Shown in pieces: positions 28,583 to 36,917 of a DNA stretch of 64,000 nucleotides; the first letter of the stretch is position 1, and each line of letters opens with the position of its first letter. The stretch is from Nonlabens arenilitoris (GTDB taxonomy: Bacteria; Bacteroidota; Bacteroidia; Flavobacteriales; Flavobacteriaceae). The notes under the pieces are model-generated. The model was not told the origin of the DNA, made no database searches, and was given only the letters and a program-made list of their open reading frames with translations. Location: NCBI RefSeq assembly GCF_002954765.1, contig NZ_MTPW01000001.1:1935501-1999500 (forward strand), read 5' to 3'. The position numbers were made by a program, and so were the translations under genes.

Positions 28583-30818
28583 TACAGATGCCGATGAGAT
28601 AGCAGCTGGGACTGATCCTAATGACGCATGTTCTTACACAGTAGGAAGTATTAGTGTTCCAGTAACCAGCACAGTAGATTGTGATGGAGATGGAGTTACA
28701 GATGCTGATGAAATTAACGGTCCAGACGGTGATCCGACAACTCCAGACGGAACAAATCCGAACGATCCATGTAGTTATGATGTTGCTAGTATTAGTCTAA
28801 CTATTACCAGTATGGTAGATTGTGATGGAGATGGAGTAATTGATGCAGATGAAATCGCTGATGGAACGGATCCGAATGATCCATGTGATTTCAATTTAGC
28901 TAGTGTAACTGTTACACAAACGGGAGATTATTTAACCGCAGATTGTGATGGAGATGGTATTTCTAACGGAGATGAACTTGCACAAGGAACAGATCCAAAT
29001 GATCCTTGTGACTATGATGCTTCAGCACAAAATATTAATAACGTTTCCACTCTTTGGTTAGGAGGAGATTGTGATGGTGACGGCGTATCGAATGGAACTG
29101 AAATAGGTGATGGTACGGACCCACAAGATCCATGTGATTTTGATGTGAATAGTCAAGTTATCGCAAATGTTACTAACGCATGGAATAGTTTAGATTGTGA
29201 TGGTGATGGTGTAATAAATGGTGACGAAATGTTAGATATGACAGATCCACAAGATCCATGTGATTATGTTTTAGCTAGTCAAACATTAACACCTTCATTA
29301 GCATGGGAAGCTTTAGATTGTGATGGTGATGGTGTAAGTAATGGTGTTGAGATAATAGATGGTACAGATACGCAAGATCCTTGTGATTTACTGTATACCA
29401 GTCAAGATACTATTCCTTCAACGACTTGGAATAACTCTGATTGTGATGGTGATGGTGTTACAAATGGTGATGAAGTTATAGATGGAACAAATCCTATTGA
29501 CCCTTGTGATTTTATGCTTGAAAATGTAACAGTGCCTCAGACAATGGCATGGGAAGCTTTAGATTGTGATGGTGATGGAGTAAGTAATGGACTAGAAGTT
29601 ATAGACGGGACAGATCCTTTAGATCAATGTGACCTGAATGTTAGTAGTCAAGACTTAACTCCAAGCGCTGATTGGCAACTTCTAGACTGTGATGGTGATG
29701 GTGTTACTAATGCAGATGAAGTTGCAGATGCCACTAATCCAACTGACCCTTGTGAATTTGTTGTCGCTAGTCAAACAACACCAGTTGGTGGAGACTTTAA
29801 TGATGCAGATTGTGATGGCGATGGTGTGACAAACGGTAATGAAATTATAGATGGAACTGATCCAAATGATCCATGTGATTTCTTAACAACTAGTCAGACA
29901 GTAGATACATCAGATGAATATGGTCAATTAGACTGTGATGGTGATGGAGTGTCCAATAGACAAGAGGAAATCGACGGAACAGATCCTCAAGATCCATGTA
30001 GTTATGAAGCAATCTCTCAAGATTTAGTTTCCGCAACAGGAGAATGGGATAATTTAGATTGTGATGGTGATGGAGTAAGCAATATTGATGAGCTATTACC
30101 ACCAAATGGAGGTATTCCTACAAATCCTCAAGATCCTTGTAATGTTGATCTTGATAATCAAAATATGACGCCTGATCAAGCATGGTTAGATGCAGATTGT
30201 GACATGGATAATGTATCAAATGGAGATGAGCTAGGTCAAGGAGATACTGATGGTGATGGTATACCAGATGTGTTCGATATTGATGATGATGGCGACGGTG
30301 TTGCTACAATCTATGAGGACTATGATGGTGATAACGATCCGACTAATCAAGATTCTGACGGAGATGGAATTCCGGATTATCTAGATGTTGATGATGACGG
30401 TGATGGTCTTGCTACTGCAGATGAAGGAGCTAATCCAGATGGCGACCTTAATCCTAACACTGGTAATACTAGTGATATTGATGGAGATGGTATCCCAGAT
30501 TACTTAGATCAGGATGCTAGAAGAGTTAGAGTTTGGAATGCAGTTACTCCAGATGGAGATGGTCAGAATGACTTCTTCTTCATTCAAGGTATTGAGAATT
30601 TTGAAAACACGGTTAGAATATTCAACCGTTGGGGAATTGAAGTTTTCAATGCAGATAATTATGATAACTCTACTAAGCGTTTTGTAGGAGTATCAGATGG
30701 AAGGACTACAATAGGTCAAGGAGATAAATTGCCTACAGGTACTTACTACTACGTGGTTGAGTATATCGATGACTTTGGTGGTGTTCAACAAATAGCAGGA
30801 TACCTTTACGTACGATAA
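27174..30818 (+). CDS. Giant repeat surface protein, C-terminal part with T9SS type B sorting domain
   Basis: This frame is the continuation of the 9271 gene; it is open from 26964, and the GTG at 27174 is only the first usable start codon, so independent translation is doubtful. It contains the end of array 2, a degenerate array of [11 protein letters not shown]...DPCDF repeats (about 28900-30230), TSP3 motifs ([12 protein letters not shown] and [12 protein letters not shown], about 30245-30510), and a C-terminal gliding-motility-associated domain (about 30530-30815: [28 protein letters not shown]). The latter closely resembles the end of the module 1 adhesin. If the frameshift is real, the exported N-terminal part lacks its sorting signal and should not reach the surface by T9SS. 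Confidence 0.8.
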   Translation: MTLAVTSTVDCDGDGVTDADEIADGTDPNDPCSYIVGSVTVSVTSMVDCDGDGVTDANEIADGTDPNDACSYNVGSVSVPVTSMVDCDGDGVTDADEIADGTDPNDPCSYTVGSISVPVTSIVDCDGDGVTDADEINGPDGNPTTADGTDPNDPCDYDPASVTVTVTSTVDCDGDGVTDADEIAAGTDPNDPCSYNVAAVTVVATSTVDCDGDGVTDANEVNGPDGDPATPDGTDPNDACDYIDGAATVPATSMGDCDGDGVTDADEINGPDGDPTTPDGTDSNDACDYEVADISLPVTSTVDCDGDGVTDADEINGPDGDPATADGTDPNDPCDYDPASVTLAVTSTVDCDGDGVTDADEIADGTDPNDACSYNVGSVTVSVTSMVDCDGDGVTDANEIADGTDPNDACSYNVGSVSVPVTSTVDCDGDGVTDADEIADGTDPNDACSYTVGSISVPVTSTVDCDGDGVTDADEIAAGTDPNDACSYTVGSISVPVTSTVDCDGDGVTDADEINGPDGDPTTPDGTNPNDPCSYDVASISLTITSMVDCDGDGVIDADEIADGTDPNDPCDFNLASVTVTQTGDYLTADCDGDGISNGDELAQGTDPNDPCDYDASAQNINNVSTLWLGGDCDGDGVSNGTEIGDGTDPQDPCDFDVNSQVIANVTNAWNSLDCDGDGVINGDEMLDMTDPQDPCDYVLASQTLTPSLAWEALDCDGDGVSNGVEIIDGTDTQDPCDLLYTSQDTIPSTTWNNSDCDGDGVTNGDEVIDGTNPIDPCDFMLENVTVPQTMAWEALDCDGDGVSNGLEVIDGTDPLDQCDLNVSSQDLTPSADWQLLDCDGDGVTNADEVADATNPTDPCEFVVASQTTPVGGDFNDADCDGDGVTNGNEIIDGTDPNDPCDFLTTSQTVDTSDEYGQLDCDGDGVSNRQEEIDGTDPQDPCSYEAISQDLVSATGEWDNLDCDGDGVSNIDELLPPNGGIPTNPQDPCNVDLDNQNMTPDQAWLDADCDMDNVSNGDELGQGDTDGDGIPDVFDIDDDGDGVATIYEDYDGDNDPTNQDSDGDGIPDYLDVDDDGDGLATADEGANPDGDLNPNTGNTSDIDGDGIPDYLDQDARRVRVWNAVTPDGDGQNDFFFIQGIENFENTVRIFNRWGIEVFNADNYDNSTKRFVGVSDGRTTIGQGDKLPTGTYYYVVEYIDDFGGVQQIAGYLYVR
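28900..30230 (+). repeat. Array 3: diverged DCDGDG repeats
   Basis: About ten repeats of roughly 40 residues keep the DCDGDG...NG.E..DGTDP.DPC frame with a SQ....W..L linker. They differ from one another at many positions, in contrast to the homogenised arrays 1 and 2. Confidence 0.8.
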
Positions 30819-30828
30819 ATAATTTCAC

Positions 30829-30860
30829 GTATCCCGATTCGTTTTAACTTATCGGGATAC
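30829..30860 (+). terminator. Hairpin between giant adhesin gene and sprF copy 2
   Basis: GTATCCCGAT (30829-30838) pairs with ATCGGGATAC (30851-30860), a 10-bp perfect stem with a 12-nt loop, 11 nt after the adhesin stop. No T-run follows. It occupies the same place as the hairpin at 4358-4390 but has unrelated sequence. Confidence 0.55.
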
Positions 30861-30882
30861 ATTAATTGAAACATAAGAAGAG

Positions 30883-31818
30883 ATGAATAAATTATTAACG
30901 ATTATATTATTGTTTGCTTTCGCGAAAGCGGTTACAGCACAACAGGATCCACAATACACACAGTACATGTATAATCCAATAACGATAAATCCGGCCTATG
31001 CAGGAAATCGTGGAGTGATGAGTATTGTCGGTCTTCATAGAAGTCAATGGGTAGGATTAGATGGCGCACCACGCACTCAAAGTTTGTCATTACATACACC
31101 TATAGAGAACAGTCGAGTAGGTTTGGGATTAAGTGTAGTAAATGATGAGATAGGACCTAGTGATGAGACTTATATAGCTGCCGACTTTAGTTATACTTTA
31201 CCAGTAGGAGATGAGGCTCGATTAAGTTTTGGATTAAAAGGAGGAGTTCATTTATTAAATGTTGATTTTACAAAGCTGAATATCTTTAATACATCAGATC
31301 CTAGGTTGCAGGAAAATATTGATAATAAGTTATCACCTACAGTGGGACTGGGATTGTATTATCATACAGATCGTTTTTATGTAGGATTGAGTACGCCTAA
31401 TGTGTTACAGACAAATCACTTTGATGATAGTAATGATACTAGTGCAACTACATTCATTGCAGAAGAGCGCATACATTATTTTGCAACCGCAGGATATGTA
31501 TTTGATTTAAATGACGATATTAAGTTTAAACCAGCAACCTTAGTTAAGATGGTAAATGGATCACCGTTACAGGTGGACTTAACGGCAAACTTTTTATTCA
31601 ATGAGAAATTGACTTTAGGAGCAGCCTATCGCTGGAGTGCTGCGATAAGTGGACTGGTAGGATTTCAATTAAGTGATCAAATGATGATAGGATTTGCATA
31701 TGATCGTGAAACGACAGAACTGGGTAATGCCCTATACAATGATGGAAGTTATGAACTCTTTGTGAGGTTTGAACTTTTCAATAGCTACGATAGAATAATA
31801 ACGCCTCGATTCTTTTAA
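30883..31818 (+). CDS. PorP/SprF-family T9SS outer-membrane protein (copy 2)
   Basis: 311 aa, identical to the product of 4412-5347: signal peptide, QQDPQYTQYMYNP..NPAYAG signature and a beta-barrel-like body. It lies after the C-terminal part of the giant adhesin gene and 11 nt before the second OmpA/PorE-like gene, so it probably assists secretion or surface attachment of the giant protein, as SprF does for SprB. Because the two copies are identical, neither sequence alone can determine specificity for the two different adhesins. Their closely similar C-terminal sorting domains may be what both copies recognise (inference). Confidence 0.9.
   Translation: MNKLLTIILLFAFAKAVTAQQDPQYTQYMYNPITINPAYAGNRGVMSIVGLHRSQWVGLDGAPRTQSLSLHTPIENSRVGLGLSVVNDEIGPSDETYIAADFSYTLPVGDEARLSFGLKGGVHLLNVDFTKLNIFNTSDPRLQENIDNKLSPTVGLGLYYHTDRFYVGLSTPNVLQTNHFDDSNDTSATTFIAEERIHYFATAGYVFDLNDDIKFKPATLVKMVNGSPLQVDLTANFLFNEKLTLGAAYRWSAAISGLVGFQLSDQMMIGFAYDRETTELGNALYNDGSYELFVRFELFNSYDRIITPRFF
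30916..30930. repeat. Palindrome GCTTTCGCGAAAGCG (15 of 16 bp)
   Basis: Same in-frame AFAKA-encoding palindrome as 4445-4459, carried within the duplicated sprF segment. Confidence 0.9.
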
Positions 31819-31829
31819 AAATAAAGATT

Positions 31830-33809
31830 ATGACTAAAAAACTATTTATACTATTTGTCTTGATTTCCACTGTGGTATTTGGGCAAAAGGAAAAGGTAAA
31901 AGAATCTAATCAAGATTATAAAGATCTTGCTTACATCGATGCTCAGAAAATGTATTTGAGTATAGTGAAAAACGGATATGAAAATAAAGAGGTTTTTGAA
32001 AAATTAGGTGATACTTATTACTACAATAATGATTATACAAATGCTAATTTATGGTACTCAAAAGTTTTTCAATATGATCCAGAATCAATTGATCGCAATT
32101 ACTATTTTAAATACATTCAAACTTTAAAAGCCGTACGAGAATATGAAAAAGCTGATCAGATTTTAAACCTTTATGCAGAGGTGAAAGGAGAAGATCAGTA
32201 TCTAGAGAATTATCTTAATCAGCCTAATTATCTAGAAAAGATTAAAAGGCAATCTGGTAGGTATGAAATTAAAAACCTTGAAATGAATAGTGAGATTCAA
32301 GATTTTGGAACGTCTTATTTACCTAATTCTAATAGTATTGTTTATGCAAGTTCTCAAGACACAGCGTCTTTAGTTAAAAGACGTCATAAGTGGAATGAAA
32401 GAGTTTTTCTGAATTTATATAAAGCGACTGCAGATTCAATTACACTAGAATTAAGTGATGCTGTAAAACTTAATAAAGCTCTTAACACAAAATTCCACGA
32501 GAGTAACGCAGTATTTACAAAGGATGGTAATACCATGTATTTCACTAGAAATAATTACATAAAACGTAACTATAAGACAAGTTCTGATGAAATAAATAAG
32601 CTTAAAATTTTAAAAGCAACCAGGGAGAATGCGACTTCTCCATGGGAAAACATCACAGAATTGCCATTTAATAGTGACGAGTTTTCTACGGCACATCCTG
32701 CATTAAGTAAGGATGGGAAAAGATTATTTTTTGCTAGTGATCGTCCAGGTAGTATGACTGATGGAAATAATAGATTGACATCAGACATCTGGTATGTTAC
32801 CATCGATGAAAATGGTGATTTCAGTGAGCCTGTTAATGTGAATTCAGTGAATACAATTGGTAATGATTTATTTCCTTTTATAAGTGATAATGGCGATTTT
32901 TATTATTCTTCAACAGGTCATCAAGGTTTAGGAGGTTTAGATGTTTATGTCGTTCAAACTAATGATAAAGGAATGCCAGTCAAAGAAGTAATCAACATAG
33001 GTAAGCCAGTAAACAGTTCATATGATGATTTTGCTTTTATAATAAAGGATAGTTTAAAAACTGGATATTTTAGTTCTAACAGGAAATCAGGTAAAGGACT
33101 AGATGATATTTACAGTTTCAAACAAACTAAAGATCTGAAATGTGTTGTAGATATTAATGGTATCGTTACTAATGAAGAAAATGGAGAATTAATGCCGTTT
33201 GCAACAGTAACTCTATTAGATAAAGACAATAAGAAAATAAAATCTATCGTAGTAGGTGAAGATGCAGCTTACAGCTTTGTGTTAGAGTGTGGACAGAATT
33301 ATTCAATAAGAGCGCAAAAAGAAGACTTCTCTATTGCTGAAGAGTTTGTTCAAACACCTAAAATTTCTACTACATTAGAGCAACCGCTTGCTGTTGCAAA
33401 AGCAGTAGAGGATAAGGTTGTCGATATTAAAGTAGGTGATGATTTAAATGATATACTAGATCTTAATATGATTTATTTTGATTTTGATAAACACAACATT
33501 AGGTATGATGCAGAGATTGAATTGCAAAAAGTGCTTGCGTTTATGAAAGCTTATCCTAACTCAATCATTGACATAAGATCACACACAGACAGTCGTGCGT
33601 CTGATGGTTATAATATTAAATTAAGTGATCGTAGAGCAAAAAGTACGAGAGCATACCTTATCATGAAGGGTATAAAAGCAAATCGCTTGACAGCTAGAGG
33701 CTATGGAGAGTATCAATTGGTAAATGAATGTTCTAATGGTGTGGATTGTACTGAAGAGCAACATCAACTCAACAGACGTTCAGAATTTATAATAATGAAA
33801 TTGAAATAA
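31830..33809 (+). CDS. OmpA-family protein with TPR, PD40 propeller and CRD domains (PorE-like), module 2
   Basis: 659 aa, with the same domain order as its paralogue at 5359-7350: signal peptide (ending VVFGQ), TPR-like helices (LGDTYYYNND, about 55-65), PD40 blades (HPALSKDGKRLFFASD, STGHQGLGGLDVY, YFSSNRKSGKG), a carboxypeptidase-regulatory-like domain (about 440-530) and an OmpA domain (IYFDFDKHNIRYDA, IRSHTDSR, LSDRRAKSTRAYL). It starts 11 nt after sprF copy 2 and ends before a strong terminator, so it closes the module 2 transcription unit. About half the residues match the module 1 paralogue by eye, far below the identity of the two sprF copies. It probably anchors the complex to peptidoglycan (inference from the OmpA domain). 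Confidence 0.85.
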   Translation: MTKKLFILFVLISTVVFGQKEKVKESNQDYKDLAYIDAQKMYLSIVKNGYENKEVFEKLGDTYYYNNDYTNANLWYSKVFQYDPESIDRNYYFKYIQTLKAVREYEKADQILNLYAEVKGEDQYLENYLNQPNYLEKIKRQSGRYEIKNLEMNSEIQDFGTSYLPNSNSIVYASSQDTASLVKRRHKWNERVFLNLYKATADSITLELSDAVKLNKALNTKFHESNAVFTKDGNTMYFTRNNYIKRNYKTSSDEINKLKILKATRENATSPWENITELPFNSDEFSTAHPALSKDGKRLFFASDRPGSMTDGNNRLTSDIWYVTIDENGDFSEPVNVNSVNTIGNDLFPFISDNGDFYYSSTGHQGLGGLDVYVVQTNDKGMPVKEVINIGKPVNSSYDDFAFIIKDSLKTGYFSSNRKSGKGLDDIYSFKQTKDLKCVVDINGIVTNEENGELMPFATVTLLDKDNKKIKSIVVGEDAAYSFVLECGQNYSIRAQKEDFSIAEEFVQTPKISTTLEQPLAVAKAVEDKVVDIKVGDDLNDILDLNMIYFDFDKHNIRYDAEIELQKVLAFMKAYPNSIIDIRSHTDSRASDGYNIKLSDRRAKSTRAYLIMKGIKANRLTARGYGEYQLVNECSNGVDCTEEQHQLNRRSEFIIMKLK

Positions 33810-33824
33810 TAAATTTCTGTTCAA

Positions 33825-33861
33825 CAAAAAAACCGTCAGACGATCTCTGACGGTTTTTTTT
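33825..33861 (+). terminator. Intrinsic terminator after module 2
   Basis: ACCGTCAGA (33832-33840) and TCTGACGGT (33846-33854) form a stem with a 5-nt loop, followed by a T-run and preceded by an A-run. Confidence 0.92.
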
Positions 33862-33900
33862 GTTAACATGGTGACTAGTAAAAGATATAACGTCATTTCG

Positions 33901-33908
33901 TAAATTTG
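33901..33908 (+). promoter_or_regulatory. -7 box TAAATTTG for idi-queD-manA
   Basis: Exact TAnnTTTG match, 17 nt before the idi ATG and downstream of the module 2 terminator. A -33 TTG was not found at the expected spacing. Confidence 0.5.
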
Positions 33909-33925
33909 AAACTATAATTAAAATA

Positions 33926-34444
33926 ATGGATAATAAAGAGTACGTTATATTAGTAAATCCCGAGGATGAAAAAGTAGGCCTCATGGAAAAGATAGAGGCC
34001 CATGAAAAAGCACTTTTGCATAGAGCGTTTTCAGTGTTCATTATTAATGACAAGGATGAGATTTTACTTCAACAAAGAGCACTAAGTAAATATCACTCTC
34101 CTGGATTGTGGACTAACACATGTTGTAGTCATCAAAGAGATGGAGAAAGTAATATAGAGGCTGGTAAAAGAAGACTAGTGGAGGAAATGGGTATGACCGC
34201 AGATCTTAAAGAACTATTTCACTTTATATATATAGCACCATTTGACAATGGCCTTACAGAACATGAGCTTGATCATGTAATGGTAGGATACTCAAATGAT
34301 GATCCTGTTATTAATCCAGATGAAGTAGCAAGCTTCAAATGGATGAAAGCAAACGACATTCAAGAAGATATGATCGCGCAACCAGATCTTTACACTGCGT
34401 GGTTTAAGATCATTTTTGACAAATATTATAATCATATCTCATGA
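33926..34444 (+). CDS. idi: Isopentenyl-diphosphate delta-isomerase, type 1
   Basis: A 172-aa Nudix-fold enzyme of the usual type 1 length. It interconverts isopentenyl and dimethylallyl diphosphate in isoprenoid synthesis. Visible features are the catalytic-Cys motif TNTCCSHQR (about 68-76), the Nudix-like helix with RRLVEEMGM (about 88-96) and the acidic motif EHELDHV (about 112-118) that supplies metal and acid ligands. It is first in an overlapping run, sharing ATGA with the following gene. Confidence 0.95.
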   Translation: MDNKEYVILVNPEDEKVGLMEKIEAHEKALLHRAFSVFIINDKDEILLQQRALSKYHSPGLWTNTCCSHQRDGESNIEAGKRRLVEEMGMTADLKELFHFIYIAPFDNGLTEHELDHVMVGYSNDDPVINPDEVASFKWMKANDIQEDMIAQPDLYTAWFKIIFDKYYNHIS

Positions 34445-34851
34445 GAATAACAGCCTATCGTAAAGCGCACTTTAACGCTGCGCACAGACTGCATAGACCA
34501 GACTGGAGTGATCAAAAAAATGCAGCTATCTTTGGTAAGTGCAATAACCCAAATTTTCATGGTCACAACTATGATCTTGAAGTAGGTGTGACAGGTGACG
34601 TGGATCCAGAAACAGGATATCTTATAGATTTGAAAATTTTAAAAGATGTTATCAAATCTGAAGTAGAGGAAGCCTTTGATCATAAAAATTTAAATATTGA
34701 AGTCCCAGATTTCAAAACATTAAATCCCACGGCAGAAAATATTGCTTATGTGATTTATAATAAAATAAAAGCAAAACTCGACTCAAAGTACGACATAGAA
34801 ATAAAACTCTATGAAACAGAACGTAATTTTGTAGTCTATAAAGGAGAATAA
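34441..34851 (+). CDS. queD: 6-carboxytetrahydropterin synthase / PTPS-family protein
   Basis: 136 aa, the usual QueD/PTPS length. It carries the family's zinc-binding histidines (FNAAHRLH, about 12-19; FHGHNY, about 39-44), a candidate catalytic Cys in GKCNNPNF (about 33-40), and the C-terminal ETERN segment. QueD makes 6-carboxytetrahydropterin for queuosine/7-deazaguanine; some relatives act in other pterin pathways, and no other queuosine gene is visible here. Its ATG overlaps the idi stop by 4 nt, and its TAA overlaps the next ATG by one base, so it is translationally coupled in the operon. Confidence 0.9.
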   Translation: MRITAYRKAHFNAAHRLHRPDWSDQKNAAIFGKCNNPNFHGHNYDLEVGVTGDVDPETGYLIDLKILKDVIKSEVEEAFDHKNLNIEVPDFKTLNPTAENIAYVIYNKIKAKLDSKYDIEIKLYETERNFVVYKGE

Positions 34852-35822
34852 TGAAGTTATACCCGTTAAGTTTCGAGCCTATTTTAAAGGATAAAATATG
34901 GGGTGGAGATAAACTCAATAAGATAAAAAATATAGAGCCGCCCATATCAAAACTAGGAGAAAGCTGGGAGATTTCAGTTGTCGAAAATGATATAAGTGTC
35001 GTGAAATCAGGTGCTTATCGAGGTCTTAATCTTAATGAGTTGATTGAGAAATTCCCACAAGAATTACTAGGTGAAAAGGTTATTGAACAACACGGTAAAC
35101 AGTTTCCACTACTTATTAAATATATCAATGCGGCACAAGATTTATCGATTCAGGTACATCCCGATGATGCTGTAGCTATGAAAAAGCACAACAGTTTTGG
35201 TAAAACTGAAATGTGGTATATTATGGATGCGCAACCAGATTCAAGATTGATTTTAGGATTTAAGGAAGAGAGTAATAAAGACGCTTTCGCGAAAGCGATA
35301 TCTGAAAACACTGTAATGGATTTATTTAATCAAATCGAGGTTACAGAAGGTGATTCTTTCTTTATTAAACCGGGCTTAGTACATGCCATAGGTGCAGGGA
35401 TTACCCTTGCTGAAATTCAACAGTCTAGCGATATTACCTATAGAGTATACGATTTTGATAGAAGAGATCATTTAGGGAATGCAAGAGAACTACACATAGA
35501 CGACTCTATAGAAGTTAGTGATTATAAAGTGTCTCATAATCATGTGATTGATTATAATCCTAATCAATCAGGTGAACAGAATCTAGCCACTAATCAATAT
35601 TTTACAACAGATTATCTTTTCTTTAAAGGATGCAAGCGTATCGAAGTGAATGTGCATAAAAGTTTTATGGTATTAATGAATGTAGGTAAGTCTTGCGATG
35701 TGTACTGTAATGGCATAAGTCATAAACTAGAGCCTGCACAGACTATTTTAATACCTGCTGCGGTACCCTATGTATTAGTAAAATCTAGTAATGAAGCAAA
35801 ATTGTTGAGCGTTCATCTATAG
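34851..35822 (+). CDS. manA: Type I phosphomannose isomerase (mannose-6-phosphate isomerase)
   Basis: 323 aa, the length of the short bacterial class I enzymes. It interconverts mannose 6-phosphate and fructose 6-phosphate, feeding GDP-mannose and surface glycans. Metal-site motifs are visible: SIQVHPDD (about 97-104), KTEMWYIMDA (about 113-122) and PGLVHAIGAG (about 173-182), followed by DITYRVYDFDR (about 193-203). The residues DAFAKA (about 144-149) are encoded by a copy of the 16-bp palindrome. It is third in the idi-queD-manA run. Confidence 0.93.
   Translation: MKLYPLSFEPILKDKIWGGDKLNKIKNIEPPISKLGESWEISVVENDISVVKSGAYRGLNLNELIEKFPQELLGEKVIEQHGKQFPLLIKYINAAQDLSIQVHPDDAVAMKKHNSFGKTEMWYIMDAQPDSRLILGFKEESNKDAFAKAISENTVMDLFNQIEVTEGDSFFIKPGLVHAIGAGITLAEIQQSSDITYRVYDFDRRDHLGNARELHIDDSIEVSDYKVSHNHVIDYNPNQSGEQNLATNQYFTTDYLFFKGCKRIEVNVHKSFMVLMNVGKSCDVYCNGISHKLEPAQTILIPAAVPYVLVKSSNEAKLLSVHL
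35282..35297. repeat. Palindrome CGCTTTCGCGAAAGCG in manA
   Basis: Exact 16-mer inside the coding region, read as AFAKA. Confidence 0.95.
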
Positions 35823-35837
35823 CGTTTAATTTTGGTG

Positions 35838-35845
35838 TATTTTTG
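35838..35845 (+). promoter_or_regulatory. -7 box TATTTTTG for the 88-aa gene
   Basis: Exact TAnnTTTG match 16 nt before the ATG at 35862, implying a very short leader. Confidence 0.5.
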
Positions 35846-35861
35846 CACAAAATAATTTACC

Positions 35862-36128
35862 ATGGCAAGTATTAGAGACCTTAAACAAGATATCAACTTT
35901 GTAATAGGAGATATTATAGACGCAGCACTAATTCAACAAGATACAAATCCAGATGCAGATGTTGCAGCTACTGAAGCAATTGTAGATGATAGTATCGTTG
36001 TATTTGATGAGTTGATCGCAAAAGTGAACGACAAAAGTGTAGAAAACCGTAAAGCTCACTTAAAGAGTGTACGTCAAGACCTTGAAACTAAAGGTGGAGA
36101 ACTTATTGAGCGTATCAATAAATTATAA
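35862..36128 (+). CDS. Small conserved hypothetical protein, helical
   Basis: 88 aa, acidic, predicted largely alpha-helical with no signal peptide or membrane segment, so probably cytoplasmic. The sequence (MASIRDLKQDINFVIGDII at the start, LIERINKL at the end) resembles an uncharacterised small protein found in Bacteroidota; I do not recognise a function. It has its own promoter-like box and its end overlaps the convergent lipoprotein gene by 6 nt. Confidence 0.8.
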   Translation: MASIRDLKQDINFVIGDIIDAALIQQDTNPDADVAATEAIVDDSIVVFDELIAKVNDKSVENRKAHLKSVRQDLETKGGELIERINKL

Positions 36129-36836
36129 TTCCTCTTTTCTTTCTTTAATAAATTCAGACAGTTGTTTTCCATAACGACTGCTCTGAATTTTTTTTGGCAT
36201 CATGTTATAAGCACTATCTAGATATACTGGATTAGCTTCATAACCTTCTTTTAAAAGTATAAATGGGGCAATTTCATAGTCCTTATTAAGCATTGCAAAA
36301 TTTAATGCATATCCTACTTTTCTTTTTAAATGCTTGTTGATGTCAGTAGATAGAGCATCAATAGAATCTTGATCTCTTACATCAGCTTGACTTAAATTCA
36401 TACTGCGCTTAAATAAATCTGTATAACGTTCTGATAGTTGCCTATTCACCTCATTAAACTCATTATATAATTTTTGGTTTTTTGAACCAGTAACGACTGC
36501 GCTAGTTTCAAATTTATCAAGTGTTGTATTGATTGTGATGATTGTATCCTCTGCAAAAAATGTTAGTCTGTCATCATAGATGGTACCGTCTTTTTTATCT
36601 AGATATATGTACATTAATTGTGGTTCATCTATAGTCGCGCTCATTTGAAAAGGCGCTTCTCCATCTACAATAACAGAATCTACGTTTACTAAAGTAGTAT
36701 CCTGCAATTGTTGCAAGTATAACTTACCTATCTTAAGTCCATCTACGGTACCATTAACAATCAGATTACCACTCTTATCATTACCGCAAGAGGTTAAAAT
36801 TAATAAAGTGATTATGGCTATAAATGTGTTTTTCAT
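36123..36836 (-). CDS. DUF4369-containing lipoprotein
   Basis: 237 aa from ATG 36836. An upstream ATG at 36857 would add 7 residues, but the later start puts the lipoprotein signal directly at the N-terminus: Lys, a hydrophobic stretch, then the lipobox LTSC with Cys at residue 17. The mature part begins as a DUF4369-like beta domain (VNGTVDGLKIGKLYLQQLQD), often found at the N-terminus of thioredoxin-like Bacteroidota lipoproteins. No thioredoxin CxxC is present here; the rest is helical. Envelope location is inferred and substrate unknown. Confidence 0.85.
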   Translation of the reverse strand: MKNTFIAIITLLILTSCGNDKSGNLIVNGTVDGLKIGKLYLQQLQDTTLVNVDSVIVDGEAPFQMSATIDEPQLMYIYLDKKDGTIYDDRLTFFAEDTIITINTTLDKFETSAVVTGSKNQKLYNEFNEVNRQLSERYTDLFKRSMNLSQADVRDQDSIDALSTDINKHLKRKVGYALNFAMLNKDYEIAPFILLKEGYEANPVYLDSAYNMMPKKIQSSRYGKQLSEFIKERKEEL

Positions 36837-36917
36837 GAGCTTTTTATTGGGCTGCAAATATGATATATAAGTTTGAATTATACCATAAAGTCATTTGAAA
36901 TAGTTAAGAGAATATCT

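Larger units (their letters stand above)
30870..31819 (+). repeat. Direct repeat copy 2, about 950 bp spanning sprF
   Basis: Appears identical to 4399-5348, including synonymous sites and the 11 nt just before the ATG. Identity ends one base after the stop codon. Confidence 0.9.

Noticed and set aside
4412-31818. The two sprF copies as ends of a composite mobile element
   Set aside because: There is no transposase, terminal inverted repeat or target-site duplication, and the repeat boundaries coincide with the gene rather than with an element.
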